Positions 45,243 through 56,039 of a stretch of DNA of 64,000 nucleotides are shown here, one piece after another. The DNA is from Ailanthus altissimus. Taxonomy: Eukaryota; Streptophyta; Magnoliopsida; Sapindales; Simaroubaceae. A model generated the notes under the pieces. That model was not told the DNA's origin. It searched no databases and saw only the letters and a program-made list of their open reading frames with translations. Location: the NCBI GenBank assembly GCA_946807835.1, contig OX327691.1, positions 1,314,188 to 1,378,187 of the forward strand, written 5' to 3'. A program made the position numbers and the translations under genes. The stretch's first letter is position 1. Every line of letters starts with the position of its first letter.

Positions 45243-46160
45243 ATAATTTTTTATTCTCATATGCATCATTTCTCAATTCTTCAAGTTCATTTATTTGTAA
45301 TTTACGTATGTGTCCAGTAGAATCAAGATTTGAATTGAAAGTTTTAATGGCCCAGTAGGCTTTATGTTCAAGTTCCACAGGTAAGTGACAAGGTTTTCTA
45401 TAAACTATCCTATAAGGAGACATATCCAATGAAGTTTTAAAAGCAGTTCTATAAGCCCATAGTGCATCATTTAGTCTTAAAGACCAATCTTTGCGACTTA
45501 GGTTTACAGTTTTTTCTAAAATTTATTTTATCTCCCTATTTGCAAATTCAACTTGTCCACTTGTCTAAAGATGATAAGGGGTGACAACTTTATGAGTAAT
45601 ACTATATTTTTTCATTAATATTTCAAATGGTCTATTACAAAAATGCTTACCCCCATCACTTATAATAGCTCGAGGGATTCCAAATCGACTTAAGATATTT
45701 TCTTTCAAAAATTTCATGATTGTTTTATAGTCATTATTTCGACATGGAATAGCCTCAATCTATTTTGAGACATAATCTACTGCAACTAAGATATACGTAA
45801 ATCCAAATGATAATGAAAATAGTCCCATGAAATCTATCCCTCAACAATCAAAGATTTCAATAACAAGAATGGGGTTCAAAGGCATCATGTTTTATTTTGA
45901 AATTGATCCCAACTTTGGACAATTTTCACATGTTATACAAAATGCATGTGTATCTTTAAATAAAGTGGGCCAATAAAATCCATACTACAAGATTTTTGCA
46001 GCTGTTTTCTTTGATGAGAAATGTCCCCCACGTGCTTCAGAATGACAAAATTCAATAACTTTACTTACCTCATTGTCGGGTATGCATATTTGAAATATTT
46101 GATCATGATAATATTTGAAGAGATAAGGATCATCCCAATAAAACTTTCTTACTTCAGTTA
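45243..46160 (-). pseudogene. Ath2 integrase N-terminal and core domains
   Basis: Zinc-binding HHCC region: FCHSEARGGHFSSKKTAAKI, YGFYWPTLFKDTHAFCITC, ENC. Core pieces GIDFMGLFSLSFGFTYILVA, VDYVSK, RFGIPRAIISDGGKHFCNRP, TPYHL-stop-TSGQVEFANREIK (the D,D-35-E frame), then [20 protein letters not shown] and [13 protein letters not shown], where a foreign piece cuts in at about 45242. At least four stops. Confidence 0.86.
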
Positions 46161-46760
46161 AAAATTTTCTTTTGTCTTAAGCATTTCATTGAGGTAGCAT
46201 TTATCATGTTACAAGAAAATTAACAATATTAGCATACCAAGGCATTGTAACAGTAGAAAATAAAAATTCAACGAGAAAAGAATCATTAATAGGTGTTATT
46301 TCTGTTGATGAATCTAGTGCGAGTCTTGATAAGTAATCTGCAACAACATTCTCAGCTCCCTTCTTATCCTTGATAGTGATAATAAATTCTTGAAGCAACA
46401 GAATCCATCAAATCAGTCTTGGTTTTGCATCCTGTTTTGACATTAAGTACCTTATAGCAGCATGATCAGTAAATACAACAATTGAAGAACCAATTAAGTA
46501 AGAACGAAATTTGTCTAATGCAAATATTATAGCAAGTAATTCTTTTTCAGTTGTTGTGTAATTCATTTGTGCACTATTTAAAGTCCTACTTGCGTAATAA
46601 ATTACATAGGATTTACCTTCCTTTCTTTGTCCCAATACAGCACCAACAGCGTAGTCACTAACATCACACATGAGCTCAAAAGGTAAAGACCAGTCAAGAG
46701 ATTGTATGATAGGAGCAGATGTTAAGAGGCCAATTAATTTTTCAAACGAATTTTGACACT
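46161..46760 (-). pseudogene. Ath2 RNase H domain
   Basis: [80 protein letters not shown], a stop, then KDKKGAENVVADYLSRLALD. The DVS, E and D residues of the RNase H site are present (first Asp in DVS where DAS is usual). It degrades the RNA strand during reverse transcription in intact elements. Two stops. Confidence 0.85.
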
Positions 46761-48009
46761 TTTGAGTCTACTCAAATGATACATCTTTTGCTAAGAGCTT
46801 ACAAAGAGGTTTAAATATAGCACTAAATTTTTTGATGAACCTCCTATAGAATCTAGTATGTCCTAAAAAGGATCGAACTTCTCTGACTGTTTTTTGTGGA
46901 GGCAAATGTGTAATGAGTTCAACTTTTGCCTTATCAATTTCAATTCCTTTAGAAGACACTACATGTCCCAAAATAATTTCAGAAGAAACCATGTAATGAT
47001 ATTTTTCCCAATTCAATACAAGACTCTTTTCTTCATATCTTTTTAAGACATTTTCTAAGTTTTCAAGACAATTATCAAAAGAATTTCCAAACACAGTTAA
47101 ATCATCCATGAAAACTTCTAAATAATACTCAATCATGTCACTAAAAATTCTTAACATACATCTCTAAAATGTTACTGGGGCATTACAAAGTCCAAAGGGC
47201 ATTCTTCTAAAAGCAAAGATTCCAAAAGGGCATGTGAATGTAGTCTTTTCTTGGTCCTCTAGTGCTATGAAAATTTGATAATAGCCAGAATAACCATCTA
47301 AAAAGCAATAGTAGGGATGTCCTGCTACTCTTTTTATAATTTGATCAAGGAATGGTAAAGGAAAATGGTCTTTTCTAGTGATCGAGTTCAACTTTCTATA
47401 ATCTATGCAGATCCTTCAACTAGATGAGACTCGAGTTGGTATTAACTCACATTTTTCATTTTCAATGACTGTGATTCTAGATTTTTTTGGTACTACCTGA
47501 GTAGGACTTACCCACTTACTATCTGAGATAGGATATATGATTCCTACTTCAAGTAATTTGAGAACTTCAGCTCTCACTACCTCTTTCATATGTGGATTTA
47601 ATCTCCTTTGAGGTTGTTGAAAAGTTTTGGCATTATCCTCTAAGTGTATTCTATGTGTGCAAATCAAAGGATTAATACCATTTATGTCTTTTAAAGTCCA
47701 CCCAATTGTATTTTTATGCATTTTCAATAATTCAATCAACTTATCTTCTTGTTCGCTTGTGAGTGTAGAAAAGATTACCACTGGGTAAGTTTGTTTCTCT
47801 CTAAGAAATGCATATTTCAGCCCTTCAGGCAGAGGTTTTAACTTCAACTTTGAAATTTCATTCTGTTTATCCTCATTTTCTTCCAATTCTTCAAACTTTA
47901 GTTTCCATCCTTTATTTTCAATCACCTGTGCACGGTCAAGTAAAGAACATATGTTAGAGATTTCAAGATCTAATTGTATATTTGACTCAAATGAATTTAT
48001 TAAATACAT
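46761..48009 (-). pseudogene. Ath2 reverse transcriptase and upstream linker
   Basis: Open from 48009 to 47416 as linker and RT start (EGLKYAFLREKQTYPVVI, IGWTLKDINGINPLICTHRI, EVVRAEVLKLLEVGIIYPIS), a stop, RICIDYRKLNSITRKDHFPL, FLDGYSGYYQIFIALEDQEK, FAFRRMPFGLCNAPVTF, a stop, then YYLEVFMDDLTVFGNSFDNC with the catalytic FMDD (near 47101-47110) intact. Only two or three stops over 1.2 kb, so Ath2 is the least decayed gypsy here. Confidence 0.88.
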
Positions 48010-48660
48010 TTCTAAGAGATTAGTAAAACTCTATTTTTGAATATGATTCTCCACAATCGTTTCAATCATGTCACCTTCTTCACTTTCATCCTCTCCTTCA
48101 TATGGTTGCTTACACATATTGAAAACATTAAGTTTAAGTGTCATGTTTCCAAATGAAAGCTTCATTACTCTATTCCTACAATTAATCAAAGCGTTAGAAG
48201 TTCCTAAAAATGGACGACCCAAAATAACAGATATCGGATTACATTCTTTAACAAGTTCTGTGTCCAAGACAATAAAATCCACAAGATATATGAATTTATC
48301 AACTTGAACTAAAACATCTTTTACTGTCCCTCTTGGTACTTTTATTGATCTATTGGCAAGTAAAAGGGTTACAGAATTTTATTTTAACTCACCAAGATTG
48401 AGCTGCTGATAAACTGAATACGGCAATAAATTTACACTAGCACCAAAATCAAGTAAGGCTTGTTCAATTTTATGACTTCCAATAATACATGAAATTGTAG
48501 GACAACCAGGGTCTTTATATTTCAAAGCATTATTGTTCTGAAGAATGGCACTTACTTGTTCAGCTAAAAATGCTTTCTTTTTCACATTCAGTTTTCTTTT
48601 TACTGTGCATAAATCCTTCAAAAATTTTGCATAAGAGGGAACCTATTTAATAGCATCTAG
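48010..48660 (-). pseudogene. Ath2 aspartic protease region
   Basis: CPTISCIIGSHKIEQALLDF, GASVNLLPYSVYQQLNLGEL: the family's LLDLGASVNLLPYS active site, with Asp at about 48448-48450. Then RSIKVPRGTVKDVLVQVDKF, VDFIVLDTELVKECNPISVI, LGRPFLGTSNALINCRNRVM, the C-half. A stop separates the halves near 48378. The protease would process gag-pol. Confidence 0.86.
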
Positions 48661-50383
48661 TAAAGGAATATTAACTTTTACCTGTTTGAAGATTTCAAAA
48701 ATATTAGGATTGTGATTCATCTTCTTAGTATTACGTAATGCATAAGAAAATGGAGGTGAAGGTAAGGGTTTGGTGTTTTCTTCATTAGGTGTAGGTTTCA
48801 CACTTTTCTTACCCTTAGAGATTGATTCATCGCTCTCATGAGGTTCAGGAATTTCTTTTTCAACAATTTTACTACTCTGAAGAGTAATAACCACTTTAAC
48901 TTGATACATGTGTTAGCTTCCTGAACTATATGCATTTGAGTTATGTTGTCCTTTGGGGTTTGGCTGTGGTTGAGAAAGAAGTTTTCTTTTCTCATGAATG
49001 TTCAGTGCAGATGCAAATTTAGCAAGAGTATCTTTCAAATCAGCAAATGTTTGAGCATTTTGAGAATTAATAGACTCTTGCTTTTCAATGAATGTATACA
49101 AAGTTTTTTCAAGATTTTTCCTAGGAGGTGGGACATATGATGCATAACCTTGATGATTTTGAAAATTTTGGTATGGTTGGAAAGGTGGTTGTGAAGCCTG
49201 TGCTTGAGTGTCATTCCTTCAACTAAAATTCGGGTGATTTCGCCATCTAAGATTATGATTTTGTGAATATAGGTTATTGTTTGACCGCTTGAACGTGTTT
49301 AGAATATTGGCTTGTTCATAGAGACATTCCCTAAATGTAGGCAAAGTTGGATAATCATCGGTAGAGTGATCTAGGGTTTCACAAATGTGACACAATTTCT
49401 TGAATAGATTTTATTTGATCACTCTTTTTCATTTCTAAGGTTTCGACTTTTCTAGCAAGGGATGCTAATTTGGCTTGAAGGTCATGATCTTCCCTAAGAT
49501 GATAAGTACCCCCATTAGATGTAGTGGTTTAATTTTTGTTAGGTGCCTCACAGGTACCAGCAGTGTCCCAATTTTGAGCATTTTTTGCTAGTAAGTCAAG
49601 ATAGTTCATTGCCTCTTCTGGGTCTTTATCCTTAAATGTTCCATTACACATCATTTCTACCATTTGCCTAACTTGGGGTGTTAAGCCCTCATAGAAATTT
49701 GAGACTAGTCTCTATGTTTCAAAGCCATGATGGGGACAGGTATTAAGTAATTCTTTATACCTTTCCCAACATTGGTAAAAGGTCTCTCCTGATTTTCGGG
49801 CAAAAGTGGTGATTTGTCTTTTGAAAGAATTTGTTCTATAGGAAGGAAAAAACTTTTTCAGGAATTGTTGTTGCATCTCATTCCATAAAGAAATGGATCC
49901 TAGCCTAAGGTTTTGTAGCCATATTTTAACTTTATCTTTTAAAGAAAAAGGGAAAAGCTTAAGTCGAATTGTGTTCATGCTATAATTTTGGTCATTATAC
50001 GTGTTACACACTTCTTCAAATTCTCTTAAATGTAGATAAGGGTTCTCTGCATCTAAGCCATGAAAAGTGGGTAAAAGTTGGATAATGCCTGGCTTAAAAT
50101 TAAAATGAGTTGCATCCGGAGGAAAAATTAAGCAAGATGGTGCATCGGTTTGTGTAGAGTTCATATAGTCTCTAAATAAACTAGGTCGGTAATGGTCAAT
50201 ATGTTGAGACTGATTGTCCCCTGGGTCTATAAGTCCCTCAATTTGATTTTTGTGCATAGTATTAATTGGTGAAGAATGAGAAGATGAAGGAGAATCTAAT
50301 AAATTATCAAAGGAAGTTTCGAAATTGCCTTTCACCAAACGATGAGAATTAGGATCTCAAAACCACCGCTCATAAAAAGACAT
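48661..50383 (-). pseudogene. Ath2 gag (Ty3/gypsy)
   Basis: Start ATG 50383 (MSFYERWF, then a stop where Ath3 has Arg). It is then open from 50338 to 49712: LVKGNFETSFDNLLDSPSSS, HFNFKPGIIQLLPTFHGLDA, SISLWNEMQQQFLKKFFPSY, ETFYQCWERYKELLNTCPHH. After a stop, SNFYEGLTPQVRQMVEMMCN, then a zinc knuckle CHICETLDHSTDDY whose last Cys is Tyr, NNLYSQNHNLRWRNHPNFS and a long linker to protease. The Retrotrans_gag domain forms the virus-like particle. Confidence 0.86.
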
Positions 50384-50547
50384 AAAATAAAATACAATAA
50401 CAATAAATAATATAAATAAAAAAATAAAAACAATATTAAACACAGGTAAATAAAATAGGCAAAACTAAAAGTAAAATAAAGATAAATAATTAGAAGTTAG
50501 ATTAGTAATGTTAGATTATATAATAAAAAGTTAATAATTAAACAATA

Positions 50548-50825
50548 AGAGGCTCAGCCTTCCATGAAAATAAAAACAGAATAATAAATAAAGTAAAGCA
50601 AGTTAGGAGTTTCGGCCTTCCATGAAAATAAAGAGCGAAAATAAAAAGCGAATAATAAATAAAGAGTAAGAGGCTCAGCCTTCCATGAAACTAAAAAGCG
50701 AAAATAATAAATAAACTAAAACAAGTTAGGAGGCTTAGCCTTCCATGAAAATAAAAAGCAAAAATAAAAGGCGAATAATAAATAAAATAAAGCACATTAA
50801 GAGGCTCGGCCTTCCATGAAAATAA
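50548..50825 (-). repeat. Leader minisatellite of Ath2, repeated MEG-stop upstream ORF
   Basis: The same five-unit array as 38188-38460, at the same place relative to LTR and gag, so it predates the split of Ath2 and Ath3. Unit order and most variants agree. Confidence 0.82.
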
Positions 50826-50865
50826 AATAAACAAACAAACAATAAAAGAAATAATGTTAATTTCA

Positions 50866-50885
50866 CTTCCCCAGCAACAGCGCCA
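50866..50885 (-). other. Ath2 primer binding site
   Basis: TGGCGCTGTTGCTGGGGAAG (minus), two to three changes from the intact Ath3 site; 6 bp from the LTR. Confidence 0.85.
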
Positions 50886-50891
50886 AAAACT

Positions 50892-52317
50892 TGACACATC
50901 CAAAATATAGGAGTTATTCCCAAGTGCAGGATTGTCGAAGTAATAAATAACCCGATGAGAACGGGGTCGATCAACAGGGAAGTAGAATTAAAATTAAAAA
51001 TTATAAACATTGGTGAGATAATTAATGCAGTATAAGATGTTTGCAAATATTATTTCAATTAACCAATTCAAATAAAAGTTAAGGTTAGGGGGATCCACTC
51101 TTGCATAAGAAATAAGAATATATTTAACTCTTTTTATAACTCAATTAGAATCCTCACACAAAGGAGGTGCCAACTGAAAAATATAACAATTAAAGTTCAT
51201 CATCATTTATATATTGATTAGTATTTATTTCTTTCAATTATTATACACCAAATCTTATAAATGGGTTCAAGTATTTATTATGCCAATCTTTATATTTGTC
51301 TACAATAAATCAAGACTCTCACTTTATAAGAAAGGTTATATACATCAAATTTTGTAAATGGTTTCAAGAATTTATTGTGCAAAGTATAAAGTTTGTCAAT
51401 AATAAATTAAGAATCACCACTTTAGAAGAAAGAGTATTAATTCTACAAACAAAATAAATACATCATATATAAATTTGCATAACTTAAGAATAAAGCATTA
51501 AACTCATAAATAAGTGTTAAACATACCTTATTACCTTGCCAAGAGCTTCACCCTTTCACCTTAGCATAAAGAAAATTATTTGGACATAATAAAACTAAAG
51601 AAAAAAAAAAGAAATGGAAGAAAAACTAATATGACTTAATAGTAAACAAGAGAAATAATATTACAAAGAAATGAATACAAAGGACAAGTATTTTGAACTA
51701 AATTCCAACTTTCTAATTACATGCTTTAGGCATAAATAAGCCACTTATTTATAGAAAAAACATGGATAAATCGAGACAAATTTGGAGGGAACCACTTGGA
51801 TGATGAAAGTCAAGAATGGTGGCAAAATAATTTGCATTGATTATCACTAAGGCACCCACTTGATTATCCCATTTAGAATTGATATGATCCGAATTAGCTG
51901 TTACTTAAAACATCAAAGTTGTATATAAGTCTCTTATCTTTCTAAATTGTGTTGTCTCATACATATTAGATACGTATTGCTATAGTTATGGGCAAATACT
52001 AATGACTGTTCAAACTGGGCCTGTACTGCAGATCAGTTCTGTTCTAGGCCATTTCCACCCTCTAAACACTCTAATTTCAAATGCTTTTTGGAATAAAATA
52101 TGTTAGCCCATTGAGTCAGCTCTTCACAGGATTAAGAATCACTCCAATCGAATCTTTAGGTAGAAAGTTATGCCCATTTTACCGAACTTACCACAAAACA
52201 GTTAAACGATAATTAGGTATAATATTATAAACATACTTAAGTTAAGAAAATCAAATACACTAGTAATACAAAACAATGATATAAAACTCTTATTAAATGT
52301 GTAATTACAAGTGTTCA
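50892..52317 (-). repeat. Ath2 5' LTR
   Basis: 1,426 bp, TGAACACTTG..GGATGTGTCA on the minus strand. Right flank tgaat is in Ath1 gag. Compared with 38517-39946 about 5% differ over the first 140 bp examined, pointing to an insertion a few million years ago at usual plant LTR rates (inference). Confidence 0.88.
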
Positions 52318-53830
52318 TGAATGTGCAATTTCTTGAACACTTCTAAAACTTGGAGAATTGCTTGTCAATCTTACTCTTTTACAATCTTTGAGAAAAATGG
52401 ACTTTTGGTGTTAGTTCTTGGTTAGGCACCGGTATAGGTTTTAGAATTTCCTTACTAACTACCTCCAATAGTGGCGTAAGGGTGATTACAATATCATTTG
52501 GAATTTTCACTTTCTTAGGTTCTTTTAATTCTTTACCATTTTTCAATGTGATAGCATTACATTGTTCCTTGGGTTTACCTCAGTTGTGCTCGGCAAAGTC
52601 CCATTTGGTCTCTTACTTATTAGGCTTGCTAATTGAATGATTTTAGTCTCTAGACTCCTAATTTGTGATGATTGGTTTTGCATGGAAATCTTGGTGTTAT
52701 TCATGAATTGGGTGGTAGTATTGATGAAATGTTGGGTACTACTCACAAAGGCATTGGTATTATTGGAAAATTGACTCAAAGCCTCCTCTAAAGATGTTTT
52801 CTTTTCTTGTGTTGGTATTGGTTGCTGTTGTGGGGGATTCAAGGTATTTTTGTTGTTCCAAGAGATATTAGGATGATTTCTCTAGCCAAGATTATAAGTT
52901 TTACTATAAGGATTGTTTCTAGGGCGATTATTAAAATCAATATAGCTAGCTTATTTTGTTTGCCCTAAAAATAGGTTCCCCACTTCACATTTATCATTAG
53001 AATGATTCCCTTGGCACCACTCACATAAAAAAAAAGGGTTTGGATAGCATTGGCAGAAAAAAATATTACCTTGACTTTGTCTAGCTAGAGTTGCCACCCG
53101 AGCTTGTAGTGCCTCAAAAGTATTCATATTATGAATTCCAACTACTCTCTTAAACGTAGACCACTTACTACTCCATTGATAGCTGTTCATTGCCATTTGC
53201 TCAATTAGTTCAAAAGCCTAATCCAAAGTCTTCATCATTAATACTCCTCCAACAGCTACATCTAGCAATGTTCTTGTAGAGCCTCCTAATTCATTGTAAA
53301 AATTCTATACCTGCATCCATTTAGGAATACCACAGTGAGGACATTGTCTAAGTCTTTATACCTTTCCCATGCCTTATAGAGTGTCTCCTCATTATTTTGA
53401 TGAAAATTGGTAATCTTATTTTTAGTTTACCTATCTTAGATGGTGGAAAGAATCTTGTGAGGACTTTTTAAGCTAATTCATTCCAAGTGGTAATGGAATT
53501 TATGGGTAAAGAAATCAACCAACTCTTAGCTCTATCTCTCAAAGAAAAAAGAAACAAACACAATCTTATGGCATTATCAGAAAATTCATTCAATTTAAAT
53601 GTATCACAAATCTCTAAGAAATTTGTGATGTGAACATTAGGATCCTCATTTTGTAATCTACTAAAAAGAGATGATTGAATCATTTGAAAAGTGAGTGGCT
53701 TGATTTCAAATTTTTTTGCTTGAATAGCCATCTTCCTTATAGCTTGTTGGATTTCAATCACCGTAGGCTTGAACAATCTATTAGTGTCATCCTTTGAGTC
53801 TATTGAGTATTTGTTTCTCATTCAAATGTG
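52318..53830 (-). pseudogene. Ath1 gag (Ty3/gypsy)
   Basis: From MRNKYSIDSKDD (53821): FEIKPLTFQMIQSSLFSRLQ, NEDPNVHITNFLEICDTFKL, LRDRAKSWLISLPINSITTW, stops, NFYNELGGSTRTLLDVAVGG, MNTFEALQARVATLARQSQG, zinc knuckle CEWCQGNHSNDKC (C-X2-C-X3-H-X4-C, about 53010-53050), NNPYSKTYNLG, QIRSLETKIIQLASLISKRP, PSTTEVNPRNN, then a frame change to LTPLLEVVSKEI and KSKIDKQFSKF. Cut at 52317 by Ath2. A different family from Ath2 gag. Confidence 0.84.
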
Positions 53831-54065
53831 GAAGGAATGATGTCTTCCATTGTATCCTTTTGTTTAGAAGCTTTTCTTGTTGCCTTTTCTATTCCTATGA
53901 TAGGTGCCTTCTATTTTTGAATCAAAAGGTAGCAAACCACGAGTACCAAACCTATGCATGCACATGAAAGTAGCACAAGAAAAATAAAGAAAATCAAGTA
54001 GACAAAATAAATAAATAAAAATTCAAACTAAAACTGAATTATTTAGTTTAATATTAGTAAAAATC

Positions 54066-54085
54066 AATCCTTGGAAATGGCGCCA
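54066..54085 (-). other. Ath1 primer binding site
   Basis: TGGCGCCATTTCCAAGGATT on the minus strand, 6 bp from the LTR (AGTTTT spacer as in Ath2). The first seven bases are intact, the rest mutated. Confidence 0.8.
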
Positions 54086-54091
54086 AAAACT

Positions 54092-55313
54092 TGTTCATAT
54101 GAAAATTGCAAGTGCACAATATTGAAATAAGTAATAAAGTGACGAGTGAGTTATCATTCCCACGAGGATTGGAAACTAATTACTAAAACTATTATAATTC
54201 AAGTTTTGTTTGAATGATGAAATTTAATGGCAAATTGATGAACTAACTTAAAATAAAATTTATCAACAAATACAAAGCAAAACAAAAAGTATGATAAAGA
54301 TTAAATTTCAAATTATAACAACATTTTAAGAAAACTCTAGGGTGTTAGATTTCACCTAAAGTTATCCATTCTAGTTATTAAATCTAATTACATCAAACGT
54401 TTATTCCTATTGCTGCCAACCGATTTTACTAATTTAATTGTTATTCTTTCTCAAGCAATAAAAATGTGCACTGATAGATTAGAATCACATATTTGTATCA
54501 TCTAATTCACTACAAATACCCATTAAGCACAAGAATTAGCTCATTATTTAGTCCAAATCGGTGAAATGACAGAATCCATAAAAATTATTCAACAAGCTTT
54601 GGAAGGAATTCTGGGAGGACCCTATGAGAATTTAGAAATCTAAATCAACACGGTTGCACAAATCATATTCATATCTCTATCTCATATAATTTATGGAAAA
54701 ATAATTAAGGACTAATATGAATATCACTTCTTAGTCTCAATTTATATCTCAAATCATGCAATAATTTGTCAGAAAATTACAAGAATTAAGCAAATAATTA
54801 AATTGCTTGACAACATTGGAAATATATTTTTAATTTAATAACTAGAGTATCAAATTTTGGTTACATCTTTACTATAGAAAAGAAAACTTAGTCACACATA
54901 AATGAAAGATTACACATATAAATTGCAAATAACATCATAAATAAATCTTAGAAAAGAAAAGAAGAACTTAGCAATTTTAGGAAATCCTTGAAGTTCATGA
55001 ATCTCCAAAGATTGTAAACTCCTCCCTCCTTGCCAATAACTACTAGCCTAATTTATTCTAAAGATTGATCAATTGATCAAGTGATCAATTTGGGCTTTGG
55101 CACCTTTTTTAACTTTGTGGAAGATTGAGTCATGATTCTCGAGGTCCAAGAATCTTTGCATTTGGATTTTCATATTGAGAGTTACGTTCATTTTCCTAAA
55201 CTTGTGCAAGAACGTCCACTTATTGTAATTTAAGGACAATACTTTTTTAAAATCTACAATCATCAAAACAATAAAAAAAACATAAAAATGCCAAGGAAAA
55301 GAACAAGGAAGCA
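54092..55313 (-). repeat. Ath1 5' LTR
   Basis: About 1.2 kb. The left end TGTTCATATGAAAATTGCAAG is firm. The right end is taken as AAGGAAGCA, the last part alignable to the 3' LTR (30802); GAACA at 55301-55305 is an alternative. It carries an ndhH fragment (54536-54640) and lacks about 530 bp found in the 3' LTR. Confidence 0.78.
54534..54640 (+). pseudogene. ndhH: Chloroplast ndhH fragment inside the Ath1 5' LTR
   Basis: 35 codons in one open frame on the plus strand: [35 protein letters not shown]. This is the NdhH segment [31 protein letters not shown], the 49-kDa-type subunit of the plastid NAD(P)H dehydrogenase complex. It sits between CACAAG and AAATCAACACGGTTGCAC, which are adjacent (CACAAGATATCAACAAGGTTGC, 26140-26161) in the partner LTR, so it was added after the element inserted. 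A few substitutions, no stop. Source is plastid DNA, or a mitochondrial or nuclear copy of it. Confidence 0.92.
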
Positions 55314-56039
55314 TGGATAAAAGGATATAAAATAATATGTAATTAATCACTTATTAGACACTTATCGTTAATATTATAGAATAGAAAAACCTAGGCGTTC
55401 TTCTATTTAGGATTAATAACCTTCCAATTAGGGTTGATAGCTTCTCCTATATAATATTGTATTTTCTTCAATGTTATATATACAAGAATTATCTTTTATT
55501 TTCAATTAGTTCACATAGTTCATAGGGTTGATAGTTCTCTTGGAATTCGATTTATATTTTTTTGGCAATGTCACCTATCATTTTTTTGGCTATTGTGCTT
55601 TCTTCTTTTCGGTGGTCGTGACCTTAGTTTTGTAATCCTTGGTGACTCACCAGCAAAACCTTAAACGATCATCGTCAAACCTCACTGGATGCACTGTCAT
55701 GTGCCATTAATCTCTCCGGCCACTTTGTTACTGATCTTTCTTTGGCGACCATGCTGCCTTTTTTCCACCTCTAGTAAGCCCAAACAAAGCCGGTGATCTA
55801 TTTTGTAGCAGCCCGACACTCACTAGCCATCGGATGTGCCTCTACTCACCATCCAGACCTCTCGGCCATAGACTTTATCGGTGTTACTGTCTTTAGACGA
55901 TGTCAGCAAGCAAAACTCTATAGCTATATCCCTAAACCGCTGTCACCTTCTCTAGAACATCATCATCACTATCGATGGAAAACTGCTACCACCATCGCTA
56001 AAAACCTGTGTTATTTCTTCTCCCTAATCTGTGATTCAA
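55314..56039 (+). other. Cop3 upstream region, possible 5' LTR and leader
   Basis: TATA-like CTATATAATATTG near 55448-55460 and a gag start further right suggest a plus-strand LTR and leader at about 55343-55560, but no primer site or LTR ends are clear. 55560-56030 is unusually rich in C and has no recognised product. Confidence 0.35.

Larger units (their letters stand above)
38517..52317 (-). mobile_element. Ath2: nearly complete Athila-type gypsy element
   Basis: 13.8 kb. 5' LTR 50892-52317 and 3' LTR 38517-39946 are about 95% alike by eye. Minus-strand order: primer site, leader minisatellite, gag, protease, RT, RNase H, integrase (split by foreign pieces 43421-45242), a 183-codon Cys-rich ORF, a LOG gene copy, the CATTGAGGACAA motif, 3' UTR, polypurine tract. 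It lies in Ath1 gag (after a KLH-like codon run; flank tgaat at 52318-52322). Its 3' LTR doubles as the 5' LTR of Ath3. Confidence 0.85.
25702..55313 (-). mobile_element. Ath1: outer Athila-type gypsy element, expanded by nested insertions
   Basis: Minus-strand order: 5' LTR 54092-55313, primer site 54066-54085, gag 53830-52318, then foreign DNA (Ath2, Ath3 start, a K LTR), then pol 35020-31698, 3' UTR and 3' LTR 30802-25702. gag, integrase end and the CATTGAGGACAA motif are of the Athila/Tat clade. A clear target duplication is not seen (ttaat left, tggat right), so the ends may have recombined. All coding parts are broken. Confidence 0.75.
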
